A DNA stretch of 64,000 nucleotides from CALWOS01 sp963595735 (GCA_963595735.1 CAVBJJ010000007.1:15460-79459); one strand, 5' to 3'; positions 1 through 9,400 are shown, numbered from the stretch's first letter. Numbers and translations are program-made. Notes: generated by a model not told the origin, from the sequence alone.

Positions 1-2580
1 GAGGATGTAACGCAAAATGTATCGCTGCGGGATGTGAGCTTTGAGAACGGGACGGGATTTCCAATCTTCCGAAAGGAATCTATCGACTATGTCCGCGCTC
101 ACATGGAGCAACCGAGCTTGGCGCAGGAAAGCGAGGCACCGCAGCTGGACACGCCGCCTGCGGTACTTACCCCGCCGAAAAAGAAAAAGCAGAACATACT
201 AGCGTATCCGCTGGATGCAGAAGGCACCAACTACCATATCACCGATGATCATATTGGAGAGGGCGCACCGCTGGAGCGTTTTCAGCACAATCTGGACGCG
301 ATCCGCACCCTGAAAGCCATAGAAGCAGAGAACCGTACCGCCGCCCCAGAGGAGCAGTCGGTGTTGGCGCAGTATGTCGGCTGGGGCGGCCTTGCAGACT
401 TTTTCGACAAAAAGAACCCACGATACAGCGAGTTGAAGAACCTGCTGACCGATGAGGAATACACCGCCGCCCGCGAATCCACGCTTACGGCATTTTACAC
501 GCCGCCTGTGGTTATCCGCAGCATTTACGCTGCCCTTGGACAGATGGACTTCACGCAAGGCAACATTCTGGAGCCGTCCTGCGGTATCGGTAATTTTCTC
601 GGTATGCTGCCCGATAAAATGTCGGAAAGCAAACTGTATGGCGTGGAGTTAGACGACCTCTCCGGCCGCATTGCCCGTCAGCTTTATCAGAAAAGCAGTA
701 TTGCGGTGCAGGGCTTTGAGCGGACTGCTTTCCCAGACAATTTCTTTGATGTTGCCATCGGCAATGTCCCTTTCGGCCAGTTCCATGTTCCGGATAAGCG
801 GTATGACCGACTGAATTTTCCCATCCACGAGTATTTCATCGCAAAGGCTCTCGATGAGGTCAGACCGGGCGGTGTTGTCGCCTTTGTGACCTCCAGCTAC
901 ACGATGGACAAGCGCACCTCCAGTGCTTGTAAATACATCGCACAGCGAGCGGAACTGCTGGGCGCAATCCGTCTACCCAACAATGCGTTCAAGGCTGCGG
1001 CAGGAACCGAGGTCGTTTCAGACATTCTGTTCCTCCAAAAGTGTGAGCGCATGGTGGACATCGAACCGGATTGGGTACACCTTGCCGCCAACGAGGACGG
1101 TATCCAGATGAACAGCTACTTCATCGACCATCCCGATATGGTGCTGGGTGAAATGAAGATGGTATCCGGGCCGTTTGGCCCTGCGCCTACCTGCGAACCA
1201 TACCCAGAGCAACCGCTGGACAGGCTGCTTTCCGAAGCTATCCAAAATATTCACGGCGAAATCACCGCCTACGACCGTGTGGAAGAACTGGACGGCGAAG
1301 ATCATTCCATTGAAGCTGACCCTGCTGTCCGCAATTTCTCTTATACATTGGTCGATGGTCAAGTACAACAGCAGGTCATGCAGGAAACCGCGCAAAAGAC
1401 AGCGCAGACCACCAAACGCACGATAAAACTCTTTGAACGGGTCAAGAAAGCAGTCATCCGCGCAGGTCAGGCTGTTGCACGGGCGGCAGTCGGACTGCTG
1501 GGCGGTGCCGGTGCGCTCATTGCGCTGATTTTGATAATTGGCGGTGCGGCGGCTGTAATTGGCACGCCGTTCGGCGTGTTCTGGTCTGGTAATGACAGTG
1601 ACGCGCAATCCGTTCCACAGGCCGTTGCGCTCATCAACAGCGAATTTTCTGCGAAGATCAACCAGATACAGATCGAGAATCCCACAGACAGTGTGGTGAT
1701 CCATCGAGAGCCGGACGGCGGCAGCGACCTTTCCATCACCAACTGGACGGATATTATTGCCGTGTTCGCAGTCAAAACGGCTGGGGCCGACGCGGACGCT
1801 ACCGATGTTGTCACCATCGACGAGGAGCGTATCGACCTCATCCGCACGGTGTTCTGGGATATGAACACCGTCAGCTATTATGTGCAGACCATCGAGCATG
1901 AGGACAGCACGGAAACCATTCTGCATATCACTATCACCAGCAAAAAAGCGACGGATATGCCGGACTTCTACCACTTCAACAAGAGCCAGCGTGAGGCATT
2001 GGAGGAGGTGCTGAAGCCGGAGTACGCACAAATGCTGGCAGAACTGGTGGGAACCTACGGCGGCGAAATTGCACTGGACGACGCACAGATTCGCGCCATG
2101 CTTGCCGCCATGCCGAAGGATATTTCCGAGCGGCGGCGTGCTGTTGTGGAAAAAGCCTATTCACTTCTCGGCAAAGTGAATTACTTCTGGGGCGGCAAAA
2201 GCAGCGCCATCGGTTGGGATTCCTGTTGGGGTAAGCCCACCCGTGTTACCGCAGCCGGAAGCAGAACGACCGGAACAATTCGCCCGTATGGACTGGACTG
2301 TTCCGGTTTCGTCGATTGGGTATTCAATAATTCACTAGGCTATGTGATTGGGCACGGCGGTGGTGCGGCCAGTCAGCACGACTACTGCAAACCTATCTCG
2401 TGGAGTGAAGCACAGCCGGGTGATTTGGTATTCTATCCCGGCGATACCCATGTGGGCGTGTTTGTGGGCAAGGACAGCAACGGCGATCCGCTTATCATCC
2501 ACTGCGCCAGTTCGCAGAATAATGTGGTACTGACAGGCTTGCAGGGATTTGTGAGCATTGGCAGGCCGGATTGCTTTTGA
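1..2580 (+). CDS. Chimeric conjugative-element protein: N6-methylase segment fused to CD1108-type NlpC/P60 peptidase (5' partial)
   Basis: The frame is open from base 1 (a GTG at 34 is only an internal candidate start), so the gene probably begins before the window. Residues about 1-440 (counted from 34) look like the N6-adenine methylase portion of the very large helicase/methylase protein of Tn1549-type elements: motif I is EPSCGIGNFLG and the catalytic motif is read as GNVPFGQF. After YTLVDGQV (about nt 1350-1385) the sequence changes to a basic amphipathic stretch, one membrane segment (AALIALILIIGG-like, about residues 490-520) and a C-terminal C40 peptidase with the catalytic Cys in LDCSGF and His in THVGVFVG. 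This half matches the CD1108 family, which cuts cell wall during conjugation. The two halves are normally separate genes, so this is a rearrangement product. Whether it is functional is unknown. Confidence 0.8.
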   Translation, partial: EDVTQNVSLRDVSFENGTGFPIFRKESIDYVRAHMEQPSLAQESEAPQLDTPPAVLTPPKKKKQNILAYPLDAEGTNYHITDDHIGEGAPLERFQHNLDAIRTLKAIEAENRTAAPEEQSVLAQYVGWGGLADFFDKKNPRYSELKNLLTDEEYTAARESTLTAFYTPPVVIRSIYAALGQMDFTQGNILEPSCGIGNFLGMLPDKMSESKLYGVELDDLSGRIARQLYQKSSIAVQGFERTAFPDNFFDVAIGNVPFGQFHVPDKRYDRLNFPIHEYFIAKALDEVRPGGVVAFVTSSYTMDKRTSSACKYIAQRAELLGAIRLPNNAFKAAAGTEVVSDILFLQKCERMVDIEPDWVHLAANEDGIQMNSYFIDHPDMVLGEMKMVSGPFGPAPTCEPYPEQPLDRLLSEAIQNIHGEITAYDRVEELDGEDHSIEADPAVRNFSYTLVDGQVQQQVMQETAQKTAQTTKRTIKLFERVKKAVIRAGQAVARAAVGLLGGAGALIALILIIGGAAAVIGTPFGVFWSGNDSDAQSVPQAVALINSEFSAKINQIQIENPTDSVVIHREPDGGSDLSITNWTDIIAVFAVKTAGADADATDVVTIDEERIDLIRTVFWDMNTVSYYVQTIEHEDSTETILHITITSKKATDMPDFYHFNKSQREALEEVLKPEYAQMLAELVGTYGGEIALDDAQIRAMLAAMPKDISERRRAVVEKAYSLLGKVNYFWGGKSSAIGWDSCWGKPTRVTAAGSRTTGTIRPYGLDCSGFVDWVFNNSLGYVIGHGGGAASQHDYCKPISWSEAQPGDLVFYPGDTHVGVFVGKDSNGDPLIIHCASSQNNVVLTGLQGFVSIGRPDCF

Positions 2581-2585
2581 ATAAA

Positions 2586-2633
2586 GCGTCATACGGGCGA
2601 ATTTTCGTCCGTATGGCGTCTTTCATTTTCACC
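2586..2633 (+). terminator. Rho-independent terminator after the chimeric gene
   Basis: The arms catacgggcga (2590-2600) and tcgtccgtatg (2605-2615) pair with one G-U and are followed by a T-rich tract. It separates the conjugation remnant from the recombinase gene. Confidence 0.6.
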
Positions 2634-2700
2634 GCAAATTCAGAGTAGCCCCCGCACAGAGGAGTACACTATTGGTATTCAACTTTTTGGAGGAACCACT

Positions 2701-3540
2701 ATGAATACCATCATTACCCAAACCGACATTGACCGCTACTGTGCGGCGCTGCAAGCAGATGAAAAAGCAGTCGGCACGATTGAAAAGTACCGCCGTGACC
2801 TGACCGCCTTTGCCCAATGGTGCGGTAGGTCGGAGATCACGCAGGAATGCGTCAACGGCTGGAAGGCTGCGCTCACGGAGCAGGGCTACGCCGCCGTGAC
2901 GGTGAATGCCATGCTTGCGGCGCTCAACGGCTTTTGCCGCTTTATGGGCTGGACGCTGAAGGCGAAATACCTGAAAGTCCAGCGCCGGCTGTTCCGCGCT
3001 CCGGAGCGGGAATTGACGCAGGAAGAATATAAGCGCCTGCTGAAAACCGCCCGCAGGCAGCATAAGACACAGCTTGCCCTGCTGATGGAAACCATCTGCG
3101 CCACGGGTATCCGCGTGAGCGAGGTACAGTATATCACGGTGGAGGCGGCGCAGGTCGGACAGACGGAGATCACGCTAAAGGGAAAAATCCGCACGATCCT
3201 GCTGCCGGAAAAGCTGTGCCGCAAGCTGCTGGAATACGCGCAAAAGCAAAAAATCGCCGCCGGGGAGATTTTTCTCACCGAGGGCGGCGCTTCTATGGGG
3301 CGCAGACGGATCTGGCGGGAGCTGAAAGCCCTCTGTGCCCGCGCGGGCGTGGCGGCAAGCAAGGTATTTCCGCACAACCTGCGGCACCTTTTTGCGACGA
3401 CCTTTTACCGCGCGTATCAGGACATCGTCTGCCTTGCGGACCTGCTGGGACACAGCAGTCTGGAAACGACCCGCATCTACCTTGCCGTCAGCGGCGCGGA
3501 GTACCGCCAGCGGTTGGAGCGGCTGGGACTGCTCTCGTGA
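2701..3540 (+). CDS. Tyrosine recombinase (XerC/D-like), candidate invertase of the adjacent promoter switch
   Basis: 279 residues, ATG start with GGAGG upstream (about 2690). The N-terminal 90 residues form a SAM-like core-binding domain (EKYRRDLTAFAQW). The C-terminal catalytic domain shows the tyrosine-recombinase set: Arg in TGIRVSEV, Lys in LKGKIRTILL, HxxR in HNLRHLFAT, LGHSSLETT, and the nucleophile Tyr in TRIYL. It is short, lacking the arm-binding domain of ICE/phage integrases, which fits simple Xer-like or phase-variation invertases. The stop codon (3538-3540) abuts a 24-bp repeat at 3541 whose inverted partner lies at 3786-3809, with a promoter between them. That adjacency is why I infer it inverts this segment. 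An orphan integrase role for the surrounding element is the alternative. Confidence 0.88.
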   Translation: MNTIITQTDIDRYCAALQADEKAVGTIEKYRRDLTAFAQWCGRSEITQECVNGWKAALTEQGYAAVTVNAMLAALNGFCRFMGWTLKAKYLKVQRRLFRAPERELTQEEYKRLLKTARRQHKTQLALLMETICATGIRVSEVQYITVEAAQVGQTEITLKGKIRTILLPEKLCRKLLEYAQKQKIAAGEIFLTEGGASMGRRRIWRELKALCARAGVAASKVFPHNLRHLFATTFYRAYQDIVCLADLLGHSSLETTRIYLAVSGAEYRQRLERLGLLS

Positions 3541-3564
3541 GCAAAATCCACGTTTTGTCCGGTG
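3541..3564 (+). repeat. Left inverted repeat (IRL) of the candidate promoter switch
   Basis: 24 bp starting gcaaaatccacgttttgtcc. It matches the reverse complement of 3786-3809 at 23 of 24 positions. Internally caaaa (3542-3546) and ttttg (3553-3557) are inverted around a 6-bp centre, the form of a Xer-type recombination core with two recombinase-binding arms. It starts at the base after the recombinase stop codon. Confidence 0.8.
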
Positions 3565-3639
3565 CAGAGTTTGGTTCAGCGAATTGCAGCAGCCGCAAAA
3601 AGCTAATAATACATAACCCGACCTGCAATAAGGCATGAA

Positions 3640-3680
3640 AAGGAAAGCCACAGCGGTATATTTCTCTGTGGCTTCCCTTT
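3640..3680. terminator. Hairpin terminator inside the candidate invertible segment
   Basis: The stem agccacag (3646-3653) / ctgtggct (3666-3673) has A-rich and T-rich flanks (aaaagg before, cccttt after), so it could terminate in either direction. It would insulate the recombinase from the promoter in both orientations. Confidence 0.55.
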
Positions 3681-3704
3681 GTGCGCCTTTTCGCGGAAAC
3701 GGTC

Positions 3705-3733
3705 TTGTACTATTTCGACGAAAATGCTAAAAT
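3705..3733 (+). promoter_or_regulatory. Strong sigma-70-type promoter inside the candidate invertible segment
   Basis: -35 TTGTAC (3705-3710), 17-bp spacer, -10 TAAAAT (3728-3733). It predicts a start near 3740, reading through the right repeat into the sensor kinase/response regulator operon. This is the ON orientation as sequenced. Confidence 0.7.
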
Positions 3734-3785
3734 ATATTAGTGATTTGCAATTTCTTCTATGGGAAGATGGGCAGTCTTGAAATTC

Positions 3786-3809
3786 CACCGGACAAAATGT
3801 GGATTTTGC
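3786..3809 (-). repeat. Right inverted repeat (IRR) of the candidate promoter switch
   Basis: Reverse-complement partner of 3541-3564 with one mismatch. It sits between the predicted transcription start and the sensor-kinase reading frame, so inversion would not alter the coding sequence. It is itself flanked by tccaccgg (3784-3791) / ccggtgga (3810-3817), which would form a hairpin in the leader RNA. Confidence 0.8.
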
Positions 3810-3835
3810 CCGGTGGACTGTTTTTCGGGAAAGGA

Positions 3836-5163
3836 GTGGTTGTCATCGCCTGCAATTCCATCAACTCTACACTGGAGATTTTCACGCTCATCATGCTGGG
3901 CTGTCTGCTCATCGCCCTGTTTCACGAGCGGCACGGCAATAAGCGGGATACCATTTTCATCGCCGTGGTCTGCTGCCACATGGTCAACACTATGGGCGAC
4001 CTGCTGGCGTGGCGCTTTGCGGGAAAGCCCGGAGCGCTGGCCGGTACGCTGGCGCAGCTGGGCAATATCTTCACATACTTGTTTATCCCTATCGTCAGCA
4101 TCAGCTTCCTGACCTTGCTCTTTGTCTACGCCACGCGGCGGCGCAAGCCCAAAAGCGCGGTCGGGCGCGGCATCGCATGGCTGATCCGCATTGTATCGGT
4201 CACTTCCATCGCTATCCTGATCAGCAACCCGTGGACGGGTCTGCTGTACCGCATCGACGAAAACAACCTGTTTTACTGGGGCAAGGCGTCCTCCTTTCTG
4301 CCGGACGGCGCGGTGCTGATCCAGCTGGTGCTGTTCTATCTGCTCCTTGCCGTGGAGCTGCGCGGAGAGAAACCGGACCGCCTTTGGCGCACCTTCCTGT
4401 GCTGCGTGATTCCCACGGCGGCGATCATAGCGGAGATCGCGGGGCCGGGATCATGCTGCTGTACCCCAGCATGGCGACCGCACTCCTGCTTTTATACTTC
4501 GGGCGGCAGCAGGAATTGGAGGAACAGGTTTTCCGGCAGAAGCTGGAACTGGAAAGCAGCCGCACAAAGCTCCTGTTAGGTCAAATCCAGCCGCATTTCA
4601 TTTTCAATTCACTGCTTGCCATTCAACAGCTCTGCGAGGAAAACCCGCAGAAAGCGGAGCAGGCCGTGGGCGATTTCTCCGAATACCTCCGGGGCAATCT
4701 GAACGCCATGACCAACGACCGGCTCATTCCGTTCACGCAGGAGCTGGAGCATATCCGCTGCTACCTCGCTCTGGAGCAGGCGGACCCCGCCAGTCAGGTC
4801 AAGGTGGACTATCAGCTGGAGGACACGGAGTTCTGCCTGCCGCAGCTCACCGTGCAGCCGCTGGTGGAAAACGCCGTGCGCCACGGCGTGAAAATGAAAC
4901 CGGAGGGCGGCACAGTGACCATCTCAACCAAGCAAACACCGGACGGCTGGCTCGTCACCGTCCGCGACGACGGCGTGGGCTTTGACGCCGTGACGCCCCA
5001 GCAGAAGCAGCGCCGCAGCGTCGGGCTGGAAAATGTCCGCGTCCGCCTTGCGGCGCAGTGCGGCGGCACCTTACACATCGAAACCGGAGAATGGGGCACC
5101 ACCGCCACCGTCTTTCTCCCCAAAACCACGCAGAACACAACGGAGGTCAGCAAAAAAACATGA
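3836..5163 (+). pseudogene. Sensor histidine kinase (LytS/GHKL type), frameshifted
   Basis: The N-terminal half reads in one frame through about six hydrophobic segments (for example LEIFTLIMLGCLLIALF) up to AAIIAEIA at about 4441. The protein then continues in another frame from GAGIMLLYPSMATALLLLYF through the kinase core: the His box with QIQPHFIFNSLLAIQQL (phospho-acceptor His in PHFIFN) and an ATPase domain with LVENAVRHG and DDGVGFD. Loss of one G in the cgggg run at 4439-4444 restores nothing in either frame, so one G appears to be missing. It could be a real null, a sequencing or assembly error, or reinitiation at ATG 4453. The start is unresolved: GTG 3836 follows aaagg closely, and earlier ATGs lie in the leader or repeat. 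It ends in an ATGA overlap with the response regulator. Confidence 0.75.
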
Positions 5164-5948
5164 ACACCCTGATCGTAGACGATATGCAGCTGGCCGTGAA
5201 CGCACTGCAAAAGATCATGCAGACAATCGACCCGACCGGAACCCACACCGGCACCCATAAGGTATCCGAAGCCCTTGCCTATCTGGAAACGCAGCTGCCG
5301 GACATCGCCTTTCTCGATATTGAAATGCCCGGAATGGACGGCTTGGAGCTGGCGCGGCGCATCCGGGAAAAGAGCCGCGGCATGACGAACATCGTTTTTG
5401 TCACCGGCTTCACGGAATACGCGCTGGACGCCCACGGCCTGTTCGCCAGCGGCTACCTGCTCAAGCCCACCACGGAGGCGGCGGTGCGGCGGGTGCTGGA
5501 CAACCTGCGCCACCCCATCCAGCCAGAGGACGACGGACGGCTGTATATCCGCTGCTTTGGCGATTTTGAGGTGTTCTCCCACGGGATACCGCTCCACTTT
5601 GCCCGCAGCAAGAGCAAGGAGATGCTCGCCTACCTCATCGACCGGCGGGGTGCGGTCTGCACCAGCGGCGAGCTGCTGGCGGTGCTGTGGGAGAACAAAA
5701 GCAACACCATCTCCCAGCAAGCGCAGATCCGCAATGTGATAGCCGACCTCAAACGCTCACTGGCGCAGGCGGGCGCGGAGGGCGTCCTGCTCCGCAAAGG
5801 CAACAAGCTGGCGGTGGACCGCTCCCAAGTCTGCTGCGACTATTACGACTTCCTCCGGGGCGACCCTGCGGCGGTCAACCGCTACCGGGGCGAATACATG
5901 GCGCAGTACTCATGGGCGGAGATGACCGGCGCGGGACTTAAAAAGTAA
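5160..5948 (+). CDS. Response regulator with SARP/OmpR-like winged-helix output domain
   Basis: 262 residues; the ATG overlaps the kinase stop (ATGA, 5160-5163), so the pair is translationally coupled. The receiver domain (about 1-120) has the acidic pair in LIVDDMQ, phospho-acceptor Asp in IAFLDIEMPGMDG and Lys in YLLKPTT. The C-terminal part (about 130-215, starting IRCFGDFEVF) is a winged-helix domain of the Trans_reg_C/SARP kind, followed by a short tail. LytS-like kinases usually pair with LytTR regulators, so the SARP-like output is worth noting. The likely target is the next transcription unit: direct repeats with SARP-box spacing lie about 85 bp after its stop. Confidence 0.85.
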   Translation: MNTLIVDDMQLAVNALQKIMQTIDPTGTHTGTHKVSEALAYLETQLPDIAFLDIEMPGMDGLELARRIREKSRGMTNIVFVTGFTEYALDAHGLFASGYLLKPTTEAAVRRVLDNLRHPIQPEDDGRLYIRCFGDFEVFSHGIPLHFARSKSKEMLAYLIDRRGAVCTSGELLAVLWENKSNTISQQAQIRNVIADLKRSLAQAGAEGVLLRKGNKLAVDRSQVCCDYYDFLRGDPAAVNRYRGEYMAQYSWAEMTGAGLKK

Positions 5949-5961
5949 TATCTATCGTTTT

Positions 5962-5998
5962 ATTCAGCTCGGCAAAGCGCCGGGCTGAATTTTTTTAC
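5962..5998 (+). terminator. Rho-independent terminator after the response regulator
   Basis: The stem attcagc(t)cggc / gccgggctgaat (5962-5990) is followed by seven T. It ends the kinase/regulator transcript, so the downstream surface-protein unit needs its own promoter. Confidence 0.85.
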
Positions 5999-6031
5999 TT
6001 ATTCGGTGAAATGTGTCGAAATAAGGGCTGA

Positions 6032-6067
6032 TTTGATACGATTTTGATACGCCGCATCCTTTACAAT
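6032..6067 (+). promoter_or_regulatory. Promoter with SARP-type direct repeats ahead of the giant surface-protein unit
   Basis: TTTGATACG occurs at 6032-6040 and again at 6043-6051, a period of 11 bp. A good -10, TACAAT, is at 6062-6067, 10 bp after the second repeat. No normal -35 lies at 16-18 bp spacing, as expected for an activator-dependent promoter. SARP and OmpR-type regulators bind tandem repeats with an 11-bp period just upstream of -10. Assignment to the upstream regulator is inference. Confidence 0.6.
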
Positions 6068-6178
6068 GTACTGTGAATAAATGTGTGGGCGAGAAACTGC
6101 GGAACGCAAGGACCGCAGGGCTTTTCCGATGGTGTCCGCCGCACCGGAGGAAACGCTGCATCGTCCACGGGAAATGAG

Positions 6179-6499
6179 GTGATACTCCTGAAAAAAGAGG
6201 GAATCGAAAGCGGTGTTTCCCTTGTCGATTTCCTTGCGAAGGAAGTAGATTGTGTCTATGTGTCTGACCTGACGGCTATGACTGCCCATCAGCAAAAGCA
6301 CCTCGTCACGGTGCTGGAAAAGCTGCCGCCGGAGGCAGCCAGCGAAGCGGAATGGGCGGACGCATTGACTTACATTGAAAAAATTCCGGCGCAGGACAAC
6401 GCGGCAGAGGACCGAAACCGGCTTCTCTCCGCCCTGACCGGCAAGCGGCAAGGGAAACACAGAACAAAAGAAACAGAAATAAAGGAGGAAAACAGATGA
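6179..6499 (+). CDS. Small hypothetical protein coupled to the giant surface-protein gene
   Basis: About 106 residues from GTG 6179. The upstream GTG 6083 is also in frame, but its first 30 codons do not look protein-like. The protein is soluble, acidic in the middle and basic at the C-terminus (RQGKHRTKETEIK). No family is recognised. Its stop overlaps the ATG of the giant gene (ATGA, 6496-6499), and the strong AAAGGAGG ribosome site for that gene lies within its 3' end, so translation of the two is probably coupled. It could be a regulatory or chaperone-like partner of the surface protein; nothing in the sequence decides. Confidence 0.5.
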   Translation: MILLKKEGIESGVSLVDFLAKEVDCVYVSDLTAMTAHQQKHLVTVLEKLPPEAASEAEWADALTYIEKIPAQDNAAEDRNRLLSALTGKRQGKHRTKETEIKEENR

Positions 6500-9400
6500 A
6501 ACGAAAACAAGGCAGTAGGCTATTGTCCTTACTGCTGAGTGTCGTAATGGTCGTCAGTATGTTCCCGGCAATGACGCTGACGGCTGGCGCTGCATCGCTG
6601 CCTTCGGGTGTCAATACTCCGGGCAGCGGCTGGTATCCGCAAACGGCTTGGGATACCGCAAAGTACAGCAGCGAGCCAAGCCAAAGCGCCTACGGCACCC
6701 AGGATTATTGGGAAAAAGTAGCGCCCGGTCATACGCACGCAACCAGCAGTCAGCTTACGGCTGGACATACGCTGAGCGGCACTTACTATATCAATTCAAA
6801 TATCACGATCAATGCCACCACTGCCGGTCAGAGCGGTCTGAAGGTGAGCGGCAATGTCACGCTGATTCTGGAGAACGGTGCAACGCTGACCGTTACCGGC
6901 GGCAACGCCACTAACGGCACCACTGGTAGCGATTCAAGCAGCGGCTCGAATGGCGTTGGCGCAGGCGCAGGTATTGAGCTAACCAGTGGCAATACCCTGC
7001 ACATCATGGGCAACGGCACCGTAAAAGCCACCGGCGGCAACGCCGGTAACGGCGGTGCAGGCGGCGCTGCTAAGGTTACAGTTTCGAACAATGGTAAGAC
7101 TCTATCTAATGGTAAGGGTGGCGGTGCCGGTGGTGGTGCTGGCGCCGGCATCGGTTCCAAAGGTACAGCAGGTGTCCAATCGCAGTCTGATATAGCAACA
7201 TCTGCTTCTGCCGGCACTTTGGTTGTAACCGGCAATGTTACGGTCAACGCCACTGGCGGAACAATCGGCAACGCTGGTACCGGCGGCGGTGCAGGCGGCG
7301 GTGCTGCCAGCGGCATTGGCAGCGGCGGCTTTGGCGGTGTGACCGGTCAGGCCGGTGATAACGGTACCACCGCCGGTGTAGGTGGTAACGGTGCAGCTCC
7401 CGGTAAAGGTGGCCAAAGAGGAGAAAACAGTTCATATGGAAAAGATGGTACGACCATTAGCGGCTACAACGGCAGTAACGGCACCATCTACAAAACGCAG
7501 GGCAACTCCGTAATCCAGAATGTTACCGGTGCTTCGTCCATCACCATCTGGCCCAAGGACGAGTGCAAGTTTGAGGTTGTCACCCCGACAAGTGCAACGA
7601 CCGCTAATAATTACAACAGCACCAATGGGGCGTGGATGTATAACGGCTCTTCGCAGAAGCCCAGCATTAAAATCACGCATATTCCGAGCAGTCAGAGCAC
7701 AACGGTGTCTTCCAGCAGCTACAGCAGTAGCTACGCCTACGGTAGCGGTAATGAAAACATCTACGGCGGCAGTGATGGCTATGGCTGGGCGCAGGTGAAG
7801 TATAACACCAGCGGTATCCGTTTGGTGACGAGTAATGCAAACTATACCGATCAAGCAAACCAGACGCTGTATTTCCCGATCAAGGAAACGATCAGCTTCG
7901 ACTCCAACGCCACAGAGCTGATCGAAAAGCTGAAAGCCGATGGCATTACTGACGCAAAGGTCGGCAATATGCCGGACAATAAGCTCGTGCAGATCGGCGT
8001 GACCGAGGCGACAGACGATGTTCTGGCAACGGCTAAGGTCCCCACTCTGGACGGCTATCGGTTCCTCGGCTGGTACTACTATTCCAGCAGCTACTTTGAT
8101 TCCAACGGTAAGCTGATGAGCACGGCGTGGGACAGCAATAAGAACCCCACCGGCGTGCGTATCTACAACGCCGACGGCACACTGAACCCGGACAGCGGCA
8201 AGCTGAGCGGCGGCAAGTGGAATGGCGTGGACAGCAATAAGGCCATCACCAAGCTGTACGCCATGTGGAAACTGGAGGACATTACCCTCGTCCTCAATGC
8301 CCGCAGCGGCAGCGGCGGCGGTACTTATCCCAATCAGCAGTTCGGCAGCTATTTCCCCATCACGCCACCAGTCCGCACGGGCTATACCTTCGACGGCTAC
8401 TATGATGAGGCGGGCTATGATGGCGGCAAGTTCACCGGCACACCTATCGTCAAAGTCAATGACAAGGACGAGCCGGTTTATCTCCAGTCGGACGGCACCA
8501 CCTACGGCGCGAGCAGCGACGGCGCAGAGGGTAAGAGCGGCTTAAAGCTGACCAAGAGCTACACGCTTTACGCCAAGTGGAAGCCGCTGGAATACACTGT
8601 CCGCCTGTGGTCGCAGGACGATGAGGGCAACCAAACCTACATCGGTCAGCTGACAAAGGTGGAATCCGGCGCACTGCTGCTGCCCGGCAACGGCGCAACG
8701 GCAGATTTCAGCAACGACGGCCACGGCAAGCTGGAGCTGGCCAACGGCGCGACCAAGCTGACGCTGGAGCGCAACCACTATGACTTCGTTGGCTGGAACC
8801 TCTATTCCGATCAGGATTGGGCGATGTTCACCGCCAACAAGGAATCGAAGTTCGTTCCCAACAGCCCCACCGTTGGCTCTGATGGTCTGGATGTTTATGT
8901 TGCTTGGAAGATCAAGGACAACTATGACATTCAGTACAACGGCAACGAGGGCAACACCAACGGCATCAAGATGGGTAATGTGTTCAAGGGCGAGGATTAT
9001 ACCATTCCCACGACGCTGCCCACCCGCGCAGGCTACTCTTTCGTTGAGTGGAACACCGCGCTGAACGGCTCCGGCGTTTCCTATCAGCCCGGCGGCAAGA
9101 TTGAGAAAGTCACCAAGGCGATGACGCTGTACGCACAGTGGCAGGAGAACAACTCCATCAGCTACAACGCGAACAACGGCACCTTCAATGTGACGCTGAA
9201 TACCCTCAAGCCCGCCAAGGGCGAGCAGGTAGAACTGACCATTCCGGCAAGCACGGACCTGTACCGCACGGGCTATGAGTTCCTCGGCTGGTCTACCGAC
9301 AAGGACGCTGCCGAAGCGACCTACACCACGACGAATAACACCTACACTATGGGTGACAGCTCTGTGGTGCTGTACGCTGTTTGGAAGCCGGTGCAGGTGG

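Larger units (their letters stand above)
3541..3809. other. Candidate invertible promoter segment (phase switch)
   Basis: A 221-bp segment (3565-3785) lies between two inverted 24-bp repeats, directly after a tyrosine recombinase gene. It carries a hairpin terminator and a promoter reading right into the sensor-kinase operon. Inversion would turn the promoter away from the operon. Seen: the repeats, promoter and recombinase. Inferred: that inversion really happens. Confidence 0.7.

Noticed and set aside
1018..2031. A 337-codon minus-strand frame opposite the chimeric gene.
   Set aside because: No domain, no ribosome site, and it lies opposite a well-supported methylase/peptidase frame.
4439..4444. 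Slipped-strand phase variation in the sensor kinase.
   Set aside because: A run of four or five G is too short for usual slippage switching; a fixed mutation or sequencing error is more likely.
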